A DNA stretch of 64,000 nt from the NCBI RefSeq assembly GCF_030445035.2, contig NC_080677.1, positions 158,597,169 to 158,661,168 on the forward strand, written 5' to 3'. The stretch's first letter is position 1. Each line of letters begins with the position of its first letter. Shown here piece by piece: positions 37,401-49,339 of the stretch. A program made the position numbers and the translations under genes. The DNA comes from Dasypus novemcinctus. Its lineage: Eukaryota > Chordata > Mammalia > Cingulata > Dasypodidae. The notes beneath the pieces are model-generated. The model ran no database searches, was not told the origin of the DNA, and saw only the letters and a list, made by a program, of their open reading frames with translations.

Positions 37401-38394
37401 ATTCCCAGGCTATGGTCCACTCACTTATTTCCTCCTCTTAGGCACACAAGAAGGCCAAGTTGCCCAGCCTCCCTTTGTGTTATACTGGGACCACGTGGCT
37501 GGCTTTTGGGGTATAGGCAAAAGCAGGATTGCCCTCAGACCTAAACAAGAGGGGCTGCAGCTGAGTCTGAGCTTTGGAGGGCCCTGCATATTACAACGTA
37601 CACGAAAAACAAATTTATTAAAGAACATACAGGTGTATCTATTTTTGGATATTGATGCTTAGAGCTGGCCCAGCATTTCCCATAATCCTAGACATCTTCT
37701 CTTGTGAAAAACACTATTCAGCTTCAGGGTAAGGTGTTTCCACATGACTTATCATACAGATTAGAAACAAAAGGTGACTGTGTTCAAATTCTGTGAAAAT
37801 GCGCAGGCTGTGCCCCTGCCCTTGTTAGACATGGATAATTCGAAAAGCAGGAAACCTTGGGTCAGAGGAAAGACAAACTAAGGTGTCAGGTCCCCTTGGA
37901 TGCCGTGATACCAGAATTCTTCCATGTCGTTCCTCTCTGTGCTGAGCATCCATTTGCTTGCTTCTCTTTGCTTCAAATATACGGAGATACTCTCAAATTA
38001 GCATGGCATTTGCAAAAAGATGCATATGGTATGTGGACCTCTACTTGCACTCTTGAAAGTGTTCTGCAAATGTTCGGGGAAGCCTGGGTGGAAGGGATGT
38101 GGCCCATATGATAGTCTGTGTCGTCTGTGTTTGCTCATTCTCTGGCAGAATGCAGAGGGCCCAGCAGAAGATGCCCAAGAGGCTCTATAGGACAGCAGAG
38201 CTGCTAGATGAGAGGAGAGCGGTTCTTTTGATAACAGTGAGGTACAGACACCCCAGTCAACTGCATTGGTCTATGATGCCAATGAGAAATAAGCTTTTAT
38301 TGTGTCCAGGCATTGGGATTTCAGAGTTCATTTGTTATTGCAGCTTAGTCTAATCTTGTCTATTTTAATGGAAAAAATGCTCACTCTGTAACTG
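34429..38394. other. Intergenic DNA with weak repeat traces
   Basis: 34900-35560 is moderately GC-rich. 35640-36010 looks like an ancient repeat (aatcagaaccactgaggcc; tctctctcttcctccctgg) I cannot place. 36290-36600 resembles an antisense L1M fragment (ttggacatttagactg). No gene is supported. Confidence 0.45.
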
Positions 38395-38837
38395 AGAGGG
38401 TTAGGCTAATGCGTCAACTTGACTAGGTAGTGATGCCCAGTTCTTTGGTCAAGGAAGCACTAGGCTAATTATACTACAATGACATTTCATGGACTGTAAC
38501 CATCAGTGAGTTGTTTACATAGATGGCTGGTTACATCTACAATCAACTGAGGAGGTTGCCATCAGCAATGAGCGACATCCAATCAGTTGAAAGCCTTAAA
38601 AGGAGAAGTGATTTCAGCATTCAGAGAGAGAATCCCCATCTCTCCTCCAGACAGCCAGTGTCTCCTGCGGAATTCAACAAGGACCTTTACTGAGTCCCTG
38701 ACTTGCAGCCTGCCCTACGGAACTTGGACTTGTGCATCCGTCCGCATGGTCACGTGAGAAAACTTTATAAAATTTCATACTATTTACAGATCTCTCCTAT
38801 AGGTTCTGTTTCCCTAGAGAACCCTGACTAATACAGT
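38395..38837 (+). mobile_element. ERVL-type (MLT2-like) LTR
   Basis: It begins near gttaggctaatgcgtcaact and ends tctgtttccctagagaaccc then tgactaatacag, both hallmarks of MLT2-type LTRs. Confidence 0.7.
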
Positions 38838-38989
38838 AAATTATGTTTAAAAAAATTACTAAAAGCTGTAGTTAACCCAAATTTTGTAAAAGTTTCTCTC
38901 TTTTTCTCTGTCTGTACACAAAATTCATTTACGTGTATTTGGCAGAGATTGCTTTCTCTCCTCAATATCTAGTCTGTCCTTTTTCCTTT

Positions 38990-39415
38990 TGGTAATGGAG
39001 TATGCCCCCATCCCAGTTTTTTTTCAGTCGAGCAAATGGCTCTCTGGCTAGAGACTACATTTCCCAGAATCCCTTAGAGCCTGGTTTGTTCATGTAATTA
39101 GATTTTGGCCAATTTTGGCAGATGTTATGAGGGTAAATCCTACTTCATGTCCTTAAATATCATGTTGCTCATCCTCTCAGCTCTCTTTATGCTCTGGCTT
39201 GAAAATCAGAGATGGCAGTAATTCAGACTTAAATATGCAGATGAGTAAAATCCTAGAAGATGGTAAAGCAACATTTCATAAGGAAATGAGATCCCAGAAT
39301 GATCTCATGGAGAAAGCTGCCCCTGGAGGGAGAAAACAACTTCCATGTGATTTAATCTACTGAATTTAGGGTTGCTTTGTTACAACATTTTGGTTTTTAT
39401 TTAACTAATACACAA
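38990..39415 (+). mobile_element. LTR33/LTR16-like ERVL LTR
   Basis: Blocks such as actacatttcccagaatccc, gattttggccaattttggca and a terminal gtttttatttaactaataca match ERVL solo LTRs from memory. The family name is uncertain. Confidence 0.5.
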
Positions 39416-39689
39416 TGACAGCAACAACAATAGACACTAGCATTTAAATAGTGGCCACTACAGTACTGACCCAAGCACAAATCCAGGGGGCCTTTCACAT
39501 TATATTCGACGTGAATAGAGCCCCTTCAGGTTGTTCAGTGCAACAAACTAGTTTGCTATGCACCAGACACTGTTCTATGTATGTTCTATATTAACTTATT
39601 TAATTTTCACTGCAAATTTCTGGGGTAGATATTATCATTAATCCCAACCTAAGATGAGAAAACAGACCCAGAGATACTGAGTAAACTGC

Positions 39690-40689
39690 TGTCTTGGTTT
39701 TAAGCTGTATGTACCCCAGAAAAACATGTTCTTAAACTTAATCCATTCCTGTGGGTGTGAGCCCATAGTAAATAGGACCTTTTGATGAGGTTAGTGTTAG
39801 AGGTTTGCAATAATTAACAAGCTGTAGCTCAGTTTCCCCTGATATGCACTGGGAAAGGCTAACCCCATCCCCCATAAGCCTACGTGCCTAAGGGCATGGC
39901 ACTTCCCCTCAGGTTAAACAAAGAAACAGAGAGATGGGAGTAAAGGGAAATGGAAACTTTTCCTACCTGCATATCAGAGGAAGATAAAATTCCTACAGAA
40001 CATAGAAACATCTGCTCCTGCAGCATTCCAAAAAACCGTAAGTCCCTAACCCACTATCTTCTAGTCACTGTCAGGAAAAGTTTTCACCTCTAGGGCTTCC
40101 TATTGGCCCCTGCATTTCACTAGGACCCTCAACCCCCTCCCACCAACTAGCATTTCCCCGCCTAGGAAAGTTCTGTATAAATTCAACTTCCCCCCTTCCA
40201 AGGCAGGGCTGAAGTCTGTTCTTCGGACCCCCTCCCTTGGGAGAGCTTCTCAATAAATTCTTTCTTTGTCTATTGTCATATCAGTCTTTGTGTCCCAGTA
40301 AGTGCTGTATTTTTCTCCAACAGTTAGGGGGGCATGGCCCACCTCAATCAGGATGGGTCTTACTCCTATAAGTGGAGTCCTTTATAATCAGAATGAAATT
40401 TTAGACACACAGAGTAAGCCAGAGGGAGCCATCAGAAACTGAAAGTCAATGGAACTGAAAGAGAAGGGAGAGGCCAGGAAAAGGCGCCATGTGCATTGCC
40501 ATGTGACCTTGTCCAGGACCAAGGATCACGAGCAGCCAGCCCCAGAGTGCCAGTCTTCTGGAAGAAAGCATCACCTTGATGATGCCTTGATTTGGACTTC
40601 TCCTGGCCTTAAAATTGTGGGCCAGTAAGTTCCCATTGTTTAAGCCAACCCACTGTGTGGTATTTGTTTTGGCAGCAAAAAACTAATCA
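39690..40689 (+). mobile_element. MaLR-like LTR split by another LTR
   Basis: It starts TGTCTTGGTTTTAAGC and ends AAAACTAATCA, with near-identical 5-bp flanks (actgc and cctgc). The two parts (39690-39794; 40323-40689) join at gatgag/gggggcatggcccacc, in line with the antisense copy at 28556. Confidence 0.85.
39795..40322 (+). mobile_element. Solo ERV LTR (528 bp) nested in a MaLR-like LTR
   Basis: The ends are TGTTAGAGG ... CTCCAACA and a perfect 5-bp duplication GTTAG lies at 39790-39794 and 40323-40327. TATAAA is at 40176-40181 and AATAAA at 40252-40257, followed by ttctttctttg. The spacing between them resembles gammaretrovirus-type (class I) LTRs. No internal viral sequence is present. 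Confidence 0.92.
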
Positions 40690-40800
40690 CCTGCCCAAGT
40701 CCATCCAGCTAGAAAATAGAAGAGTTGGGATTAGTGCCAGGGCAGCCTGACTCTAGGGTCTGTGCTTTTAACCATTGCTCTTTCTGCCCTTTGCATCTGT

Positions 40801-41248
40801 ACAATAACACCTAGAAAAAGTACCCCTAATATTGTTATTAGTGGCTATGTTTGTGGGGTGGAAATTTGTGCATTTTTAAAATGTTTTCTTCTTATCCCCT
40901 GCTTCTTTATATAGGGCATGGTGGTGGTGGTCAAGTGTAGGGACTGTGGGCTGTGGATCAGTGAGAAGGGAGCCTGATGGGATGGAGAGGAAAGATCATT
41001 TTCTAGAGAATAAAGACTCTGAAAACAGTGGAACCATAACCTTCCGAGGTCTGCAATCACTACTGTAGTCCAAGATGCTACCCTGCTCTTCTGGATCATT
41101 GTAACAGCCTCCTAGCTAGTCCTGCTTTGACTCTGGACCCTCTCCAATCAGTACCCCACCTTATAAACCTTTCTACTTTCAATATGCCTGTCTACTGCTC
41201 TACTACCTTTTCTTTTAGGACACAGCCAAAACTCCCACTGTGCTCTTC
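40801..41248. other. Intergenic DNA, no recognised feature
   Basis: Short unique stretch between the LTR cluster and a SINE. Confidence 0.5.
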
Positions 41249-41262
41249 AAGACCATACAGGG

Positions 41263-41685
41263 GAAGCAGATGTGGCACAAGTGATAGAGCTTCCACACAC
41301 CATATGGGAGGACCTGGGTTCGATCCCTGGGGCCTCCTGATGAAAAAGAAGAAGAGAAAGCAAGCCGGCACAGCAAGCCAGTGCCCGTGTGAGTGCCTCC
41401 GTGGTGAGCCAGTGCCCTGCCCAGGTGAGTCACACAGCAAGATGATGACATATCAAAAAAGAGACAAAGGGAGAGTCAAGGTGAAGCACAGCAAAACCCA
41501 GGAACTGAGGTGGTGCAGTTGACAGGGAACATCTCTCCCCATCAGAGGTCTCCAGGATTGAATCCCAGTGAATCCTAGAGGAGAAAAAATGAGAAGAGAA
41601 GACAACACAGACAGCAAAAACAGCCGGCAGGAGGAGGTGAAGAGGGGAAAATAAATAAATAAATCTTTAAAACCAAAACAAAGCA
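41263..41685 (+). mobile_element. DAS-type SINE, apparently dimeric
   Basis: A 14-bp duplication aagaccatacaggg occurs at 41249-41262 and 41686-41699. A first tRNA-like head (gcacaagtgatagagcttcc; gggttcgatccctggg) is followed by a shortened body. A second head-like segment at about 41503-41580 has ggtggtgcagttgacagg and ggattgaatccc. The element ends in (AAAT)n. Confidence 0.85.
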
Positions 41686-41774
41686 AAGACCATACAGGGC
41701 CAGGCTCCTACCTCTCTCTCCAGGGCACAGGTCCCCCTTGCTCTCCACACCTTTCTGAGGATATTCTAGATGCT

Positions 41775-42090
41775 GGGATACAGCAGTGAACAAGACAGGC
41801 AGGTGCTTCCAAATGCAGCCCTGCCTATTTTACCTGGGATATTCCTGCTTGTCTTCAGATCCCAGCTCATAAATTACCATCTCAGGAAAGCAAATCCTTC
41901 ACCAGAGGCTCTCATAACGTCATGCACTGCTCCTGTCTGAAGCTGTGATTTCATTCATTTGTTTTATTGTCTCCTCTCCACTTGGAACTATCCCTGTGAC
42001 AGCAGAAACCATGCCTGTTTCTACTGACCATTATATCTCTGGGACCATATATCATGGACACTGAGTATTTCTTGGCTAGATGAACAATTG
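41775..42090 (+). mobile_element. L2 (LINE2) 3' portion
   Basis: It contains cttcagatcccagctcataa, ttgtctcctctccacttgg and cagcagaaaccatgcctg in L2 order, with a degraded terminal actgagtatttcttggc. Confidence 0.65.
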
Positions 42091-43671
42091 GATGGATGAA
42101 CAACATTGCCCTGTAGATAGAGAAATTGAGTGTGTGTGCGCGCATGTGTGTATGTGGGTCCATGCACTAAATAACCAAGTGTGCTAGCGGGATGCCTGCC
42201 AGGCTATGAAGCCCATGAGTCAATGCCCTTTCCCTAAGATTGGCCACTGATTCCCGGAGCCATATTTGGGCTGCTTGATACTATCATCTTGGACATAGCC
42301 ACTTTGACCAGCATGGATTCTTAACTCAAAGCTCACCCAATCAGATTCTCTCTTAAGAATAAGAACAAGCGATAGACTGGGAATTGGGAGCTGAGTCAGG
42401 TTAATTAATGGAAGGGTTCTAGATGGAACAAACAAACTTTTGCTGCAAAGATTACTCTTTGTCCTGATTGCTGAGTGTTCCTTGGATTCAATGAGTTATC
42501 CCAGAAACTAACACTAGTTTTTATTACTTGCAACCAAAAAATACTAATTTAACAGAAGGTGACTGCTACTGAAACATTCCAAATAAGGAATTAGAGCCAG
42601 AACTAAGGTGAACAGTGGTGATAATAGAGAGGAAGTGGTGGATTTGAAGAGGTGATACTGATAGAATCAATTGGGTATGGTTCAGGGTACCTCTGTCGAG
42701 AAGGCTCTGTTAAGAGAGAAACCTAGAAAAGCACGCATGTGCCTGAAAATTCATTGCCTCCAAATGTAATAGATACAAGCACAGGAAAACTACTCCACTA
42801 GATTCCTACTTTCTTGGAGCACTGTTAAATATGGCTGAACATTTCTAAGCTCATGGCACTGAAGGATGACTGGGCCTGTAGCTACCTGTAAGGCTGCACT
42901 TGCTACAATCACCATCTGTAGGAAAACTGGGTTTCTGGGAGAGCAACCTTTTCCCCTGGGGACGTCTCTGTGTGGTTCTCTTTGTACAGATCCAGTGTCG
43001 GCGCCTCCAAAGCAGGGGTCCAACTGGAGGGGCTGGGGTACTTCTCTCACAGGGCTTACCTGGGGCCCCTGCCCTCGCCCCCGTGGACTCACCTGGGTGG
43101 CCCCACCCCAAATAAGTGGGAGTGAGTCACTTCTTCCCATTCCAGTCTCATTTCTCATTTGTGCTTCTTGATTTTGTTTCAATTCCTGGTAGTCAACAGT
43201 ATGCATTTAGCCCTCTTGATGACCATACGGCCTTATGGGGCAGAGTAAAGGGCTCACCCAAACCATCTGCTCGAGGCGAGCAGAGCCTTCTCCCAGAGCA
43301 CTGATCTCTGGGGAGGACTCCCGTGTCCTTCTCATGCTTTCCATGGGACCTGGAATGCCTCTCCCTTGTGTCCTTTCGGAAAATCCCTCAAGACCCCGCC
43401 TTCTCTGTGCTCCTGTGAAGACATCTTCCCAGAACCACAGTGATTCTGACAGCTCTCTGCACCTGCCCCCTGATGGCTCTCCTGCTGCGCTGAGCTCCTT
43501 GACTCCTTGACGATCGTGTGCCATCTCTGTATCCCTGCAGCTAACGCATTGGAACGAGTCACTGTTCATCCTGAACTTACTCTTCCAGTGGCTAGGCCAT
43601 GACTCCTGCGGGGCAGGGGCTGGAAAGAAGAGCAGTGGGCTTTGGAAGTATATGTTTATATGAATATATTT
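42091..43671. other. Intergenic DNA, no recognised gene
   Basis: A short (GT)n-like run lies at about 42130-42158. 42850-43600 is GC-moderate with overlapping open frames on both strands, none with a domain I know. Confidence 0.5.
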
Positions 43672-44018
43672 AGTCTTAGTTTGCCAGAGCTGTTGTAACA
43701 AAGTACCTCAGAGTAGCTGACTTAAGCAACAGGAATTTATTGTTCCACAGTTCTGGAGGCTACACATCCCAAACCAAGGAGTCAGTAGGGCCATTCTCCC
43801 TTAATTCTTTAGGGGTTGGGTGGACGCTTGCTGACAATCCACGACAGCACTCAGTTTCTGCCTCTGTTATATGGCGTCTGTCTCTCTGCTTCAGTTGTTA
43901 CTCTGTCCAAGTTATCCCCCATTGTAAGGATCTAGTCGTATTGGATTTGGGCCTATCCTAATTGTTTGGTTTGGAGGTTAGGACTTGAACATGACTTTTG
44001 GGGAACATCATTATTTCC
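43672..44018 (-). mobile_element. MaLR (MST/MLT1-like) LTR, antisense
   Basis: The plus strand begins tagtcttagtttgccagagc, then gttgtaacaaagtacctcag and tattgttccacagttctgga, the antisense start seen in MaLR LTRs, and ends gacttgaacatgacttttgg. Confidence 0.8.
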
Positions 44019-46031
44019 CCCCATGCCTGAAGCAAATCTGGTGTTCCTTAAACGCGTGAAGAAATAATGACTAAGGGCCGTTTCCATTTCCTTAATTTCC
44101 TCTTTGTGCTTTTCCCTTGGCTGGCCCCAGCAGGGACAGGATAATTACTGCCCCAGTACCAGACAGAACGGGAAAGGCACGGGAAAGGCGCGGTGGAGTT
44201 GTTTAGCTGGCAGGGAGTCTTCAGGAGCTCCTGGGGAGAGAGGGGAGCGCAGCGCCCCTACCCTGTGTGGGAAGGAGGCTCTGCCTAAGAGCCGGACTCC
44301 TGGTTGGGATGCGGACGCCCACCCTCGCCTGCCCCTGCCTCCCGTGGCCCCTGGGGGTCATCTCCTGTGGCCCAGGCGGCTGCTGTGGCATCCGCCAGCC
44401 TGGAGCTCTGTCTCAGGTGCCTGCTGCTCACCAGATAACAGGTGATTATGGGGCCGCCCCCGGCGGGCCCTGTCCAAATAGGATCCAGCGAGGGTCTCTT
44501 AAATGAGCTCCCGGAATAAAACCTGCTCCCTGGGTGCACAAGCCCATGACCCGTTTAGCCACACATGGTTGCTCTTGATCTTTCATTTAAACAAAACACA
44601 GTTTATATAAAGAACTACCGAGAACATCAAATCATCATATTCATTGTGGGCTTGTTGATGTGGTTGGTTTGGCAGCAGCCGTTCCAGCCAGGAGGGAGTC
44701 TAAGACCTTGGGGAGGAAGAGCCATCACAGGGACGAAGAGGGGAAGGCGGCGCTAACGGAAGCTCCCTCCCGTCAAGGGTCTCACGTGATCATCTCATTG
44801 GATTCTCACACCCAGTGCGAAAAGCGTCACTAACCCAATTTCACAGATGAGGAAAAGACACGCAATTTATAAAGAGGCGGGGTGAGGTGGTATCGGGGTG
44901 ATGGCCTTTTGCTCTGAGAGCAGGAAGTACTGAAGGGCTTCCAGAATTTTGGAGTAGCTGTCTTAGATTCAGGGTGAGTGTAAGGCAAAAGAATTAGGCC
45001 ACTATTTTATGGACCATTAAAAAAGGAAAAAACTGTGCCTCTGGGGAAAAAAAAGAACTAGACCATGCTTTTGCCCATTCCCTCATGCCCTGCTGCCCTC
45101 TCTAAATATTGTTATAGTTACTAGATTGAGGGGTCAGCAGGGTGGGTTCTCCATGCATGAATTTACCCATGGACTAAATCATCTCTTACAATAAGATTTT
45201 ATAGCTCATTATGGCAGGAGCTGAGATCATCACCCAGTGTCAGGATTTGATTTCTCACCCATGCCTTACTGTCCCAGTATGCATCTTTCCAGAAATTCCA
45301 TTCACCCTTTTGAAAAAGTGAAGTGAGAGGACGATTTGTCTTTGTAACTTTAACAAGCACATATGTAGAAAGAACGCTGTCTGCAGAGCTCTGCTGCTAA
45401 GTAATTATCGTACCATTTGCCCTTCCCTGAACATAAACCAGCCCAGCCCAGCCAGCTGCGGAGACACCCAAGGAGGAATAGGTTTTCCCGCTAGAATGCG
45501 TTTCCACAGTACGGAGGGAATGTAAACCTTGCCCAACCAATTATATGGAAATGGAGCACAAAGAAAATCCCTGTTATTTACTATCTATCCTAGTCCCCAC
45601 AACCCAAAAACCAATATATAATGCCCAAAAGAGAAGGCAAAAGACTCCAGCAGCGGGATTTCATTTGGATTGACTAAAATCTGAATTGAAAGAAACTCCT
45701 TGAAACTCTCCTTTTCCCAAGTCTGTGAAAATGTATTTTCTTGGAATTTACGAAGTGATTGTCATTTAAATAAATTAAAACTCCTGTCGAAAGGCACTTT
45801 CTTACCAATTGCAATACGCTTTTAATGACTTTTCCGCAGCCAGAAGCCTCAGTGTTGACACTGCTGTCCGGGTCATAGACATTTTTTCCAGAAGTAGAGA
45901 CCAGGATTCCAAATGGAGCGGGCTGTCTGGTTTCCTTGTGTCCGTCTGCACACGTGCGAGAAGGCAAGGACCAGTCCCGGGGCTGGGCTGCTCTTCAAGT
46001 CAACACTTCCTAGTCGGCTCCCTTGCTACTT
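44019..46031. other. Intergenic unique DNA with candidate regulatory blocks
   Basis: 44130-44530 is GC-rich and contains ccagataacaggtgattatg, a GATA-like site. 44780-44880 is a MIR-like fragment (cacagatgaggaaaaga). 45340-45900 is a long repeat-free stretch with taattat and aattaaaac motifs. None is shown to be functional. Confidence 0.4.
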
Positions 46032-46298
46032 TTTTTTTTTTTAAGATTATTTATTTATTTATTTCGTCCCCTCCACCTTGCGGCTGCCTTGTCGTCTGTT
46101 CTCTGTGTCTATTCCCTGCGTGTTCTTCTGTGTCTGCTTGTCTCCCTTTGTTGTGTCATCTTGCTGTGTGAGGTCTCCGCAGGCACAGGCTGTCAGCTGG
46201 CGGGCCAGCCTGCCTTCACAAGGAGGCACTAGGATGCAAACCCAGGGCCTCCCATATGGTAGGTGGGAACCCAGTCCATTGAGCCACAGCCACTCCGC
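46032..46298 (-). mobile_element. Long DAS SINE (shortened), antisense
   Basis: gctactt duplications lie at 46025-46031 and 46299-46305. The minus-strand head reads gtggctcaatggactgggtt. The T-rich left tail is antisense poly-A. Confidence 0.85.
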
Positions 46299-46305
46299 GC
46301 TACTT

Positions 46306-49300
46306 GGTTTTTGAGGCCTTGGAAACTCCTTAATGGCTAAGGGGAGAACAAGTCGCTCTTGCTGTTTAGGGTGCACCCCAAGGTGAATTCTGGAAGCTGG
46401 TAGACCTTAGGGAAGCCACCACATTAGCAATTCTCTTGAAGCTCAAGTGGGAGGGCCCATGGGAGGCAAGGGTGTGCCCTGGGGAAAGGGATTCCAAACA
46501 TCCCTAGAAGTAAACTCCTCTTTTCCTCGGCAGTCTTGCCCAGCCCTTCTGGGTCTCTTCCTGTGACCCTTAGAGCCGAGGCTGTTGGTCACCTCCTGCT
46601 CTCCTCAAGGACGAGTCACGCTTATCCAACGGCCGTCTCTAGGGTGACGCTGCTGTCCATGACCTTCACGAGGTGAGGACACAGTTTTCTCCAGGTGAGC
46701 TTAAGTAGCTGCCCTGGTCTTACATTGAAAGCCTGGTCCTTACGGGCAGCTGGCTCAGAATAAAAATGAAAATTAAACGAACCCCTGCTGCACATTCACT
46801 GCCTCCCAGGGACGCGGTGTTTCTGCTCATTTGGCTCCTCACTAGGTCCCTAGCAGGCAGGTGCTGTTTATCCTCCTCTGACAGATGAGGGGACTGCTCC
46901 ACTCAGAGAGGGCAAGATCTGCCCAGGGCCACGAAGCCAGTCGACGGCAGAGCTGGGGGCCGAGGCTGGCAGTCTGACTCTGGTATCCCAGCTGCCTCTT
47001 TAGAGGGTGAGAAGGTGCGCCCACTTCCCCTGCTCCTGGCGGGAGCTGAGGTTCCCAAGGACCCAAATCCCAGCCCTTCGGGCTACCCTAGGAATTAGAA
47101 CACTCCTGAGGGATCTACACAATCCGGGCTGCATTCGCTTGGCCGGGGAAGTCCCAGGCAGGGTGCTTCAGCAGGTGTCAAGGACAAGAAGAGAGGCCCT
47201 TGGGAACCCGTGGCTTCCAGAATTAACACCTGATTTTTCGTCTTACCTATGAATGCTGGGTGTGCAATTCAAATGCCGGGCTGGTTAGGGTGGCAATTGG
47301 AATCCCTTTACTATTACACATGAAAAAAATATGAGGTGAAGGTGGTGGGGATAGGAGCCTCTTCAAAAATCCCACGTGCATCGGGATAATACTGTTTTTA
47401 CAATGGAAAGGAACCCATTGCTCACATGGATGTGCTGTAAATATTTTATCATCGCAGCCCCTTAAAGGTCAGAAGGAAAAACAAAACTCCTGTTCTTTTT
47501 GGGGTGACAAGGTTAAAACAACAAGAACTTTGTTTCTCTCCTGATCCCATCTTCCTTCTTCTCCCTTACCTCAAACTTCTAGTAGCAATCAACCTGAGCT
47601 GCAAGAATAAAGGGAAGCGCTGAGGTTAGAAAGCCCCGGCAAATCAGTTTCCTTTGCGTAAACAAAAACAGATGTTAAACCAAGTGCTTTTCCTAAATGG
47701 ACAATTTGATGTATTTTGCTGAGAACCATCAGTTCCCATGCAAAGGCAAATGGTGTCAAATGTGCAAATGTGTCTGAATTAGGGACAAGGAATCTTTAGG
47801 GAAGTGAAGTGGAAAAGGAAGTGCCAGTGTGCTCACCCAGGCACGGGAAGAATTCACATCCAGAAGCAGCCGATCACTCACTCTCCTCCTTCCAGAGTGA
47901 AGCCAAGAGCTGCTTTGATATTTCACGCAGCTTCTCATCTATCTATCAAAAACTAATTTTGGAGGTTTTTTTTTTTCTGAATCATCATGAAAGATGGTAA
48001 GTTTTGAGCCATTAAATGGCTGCCTGGAAAAAAAGATGAAAACGTCATTATTTTGCACAGCTAGACTGAAGTAAAAGACAGCACCTGTGTGGGAAAACTG
48101 CAACGAAATGCAAGCAATCAGGTCTGAGGAGTCCAGTGCCAAGAGAGGTCCAAGTGCATGTGAATTTGAAAATGAAAACATGACTTGGTGGATCAGTAGT
48201 TTCTAGTAACATGCAAAATATTCCCCAATCCATCAATTTAACTTGTAAATATTCCAGTCAATTTTAGTAACGTTTATTAAAATCGTATTAAGTGCCCTGA
48301 AATGGAAGTTAGGAGTGGGAAGACAGAAGGATTTGAGGAAACTAGTGGTTCTTGGATGTATGGATTACACAGACCATTAAAATGAAAAAAATTTGGGGGA
48401 CAAAATAGAGTGGCAAATTATGTTTTTCAAGGACGATACCATCACTGTCATTTTACAAAAGAAAGAACCTTTTAAGAACAACAAGAAAGTAACAAGGACA
48501 TACTCTGAGACAAGAGACTGACCGTTAAATTGAGTAAACTGAGTTTTACAAAGACCTCTTCATTGCTCTTTGCTGCTCATTTTACCACAGATTGGAGACA
48601 TCTCCATTCTGCCTGGCCCAGGGTGTGGGAAACTCTGTACTAGATAATCTCTCAGGTCTTTCTCGTCTCTATGCCTGTGACTGAAAGACGTGTCCCTGCC
48701 CTCAAAGAAAACTGGGAAGACTCGATTTTCAAACAAGAGACAGCCAGAGACAAATCTCAGGCAGTACAGATGCTAGCAAGGGACAGGATGATGTGGACTA
48801 AACACTTGGAAGTGCAGTGTGTTTATTTAATGGTAAATGAGGCAGGCTTTGTGGGGAAGGAAAAATGGAGACAGTCTTCTAATCAGTGGTGTTTTCTTCT
48901 GGTGGTAGATATGGCAAGCGGGAGTGGGCTGTTGGGAGGTGACTATGTCACTTAATTGTCCTGATCTGGTTCTGCTCACCCTCTCCATCCTCCCCAGCAA
49001 GTTTTCTCTCTTACAATCACCTGTTCTTTCCATGGCACTGAATTGTCCTTTTGTAACTACTTTACCCTTCCTGAGCAGCTTTTATTTTACAATTTCCTCA
49101 GCTAGCACTGGTGCAGGAATAGCTCAGCATGGGAGGACAGGAAAAAGGTGATTGGGGACTAGGGGGGTTGATGGTGGCCTGCAGTTCTTCCTAGCAGCTT
49201 GCTATCATCCTGGGCTACCCTGCTCCCACCTTCCTCCTTTCCAAGCCTGTCCACTTTGTGGGTGTAAATAAAGTCATGCCTAACTGTTACCCTGGGTAGC

Positions 49301-49339
49301 ATAAATTCCAAAGTAAGGCCTACTGACAGGGTGCCAAAT
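46306..49339. other. Intergenic DNA with a MIR
   Basis: A MIR is at about 46800-47010 (gacagatgaggggactgctc; gggcaagatctgcccagg). 48540-48700 may be another ancient SINE trace (ctctcaggtctttctcgtct). The rest is unique. No gene is supported. Confidence 0.5.

Larger units (their letters stand above)
39540..40800 (+). mobile_element. MIR element split by nested LTRs
   Basis: The left half (39540-39689: ctatgcaccagacactgttc, gatgagaaaacagacccaga) and right half (40690-40800: cctgcccaagtccatccagc, ctgactctagggtctgtg) form one continuous MIR if 39690-40689 is removed. Confidence 0.75.
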
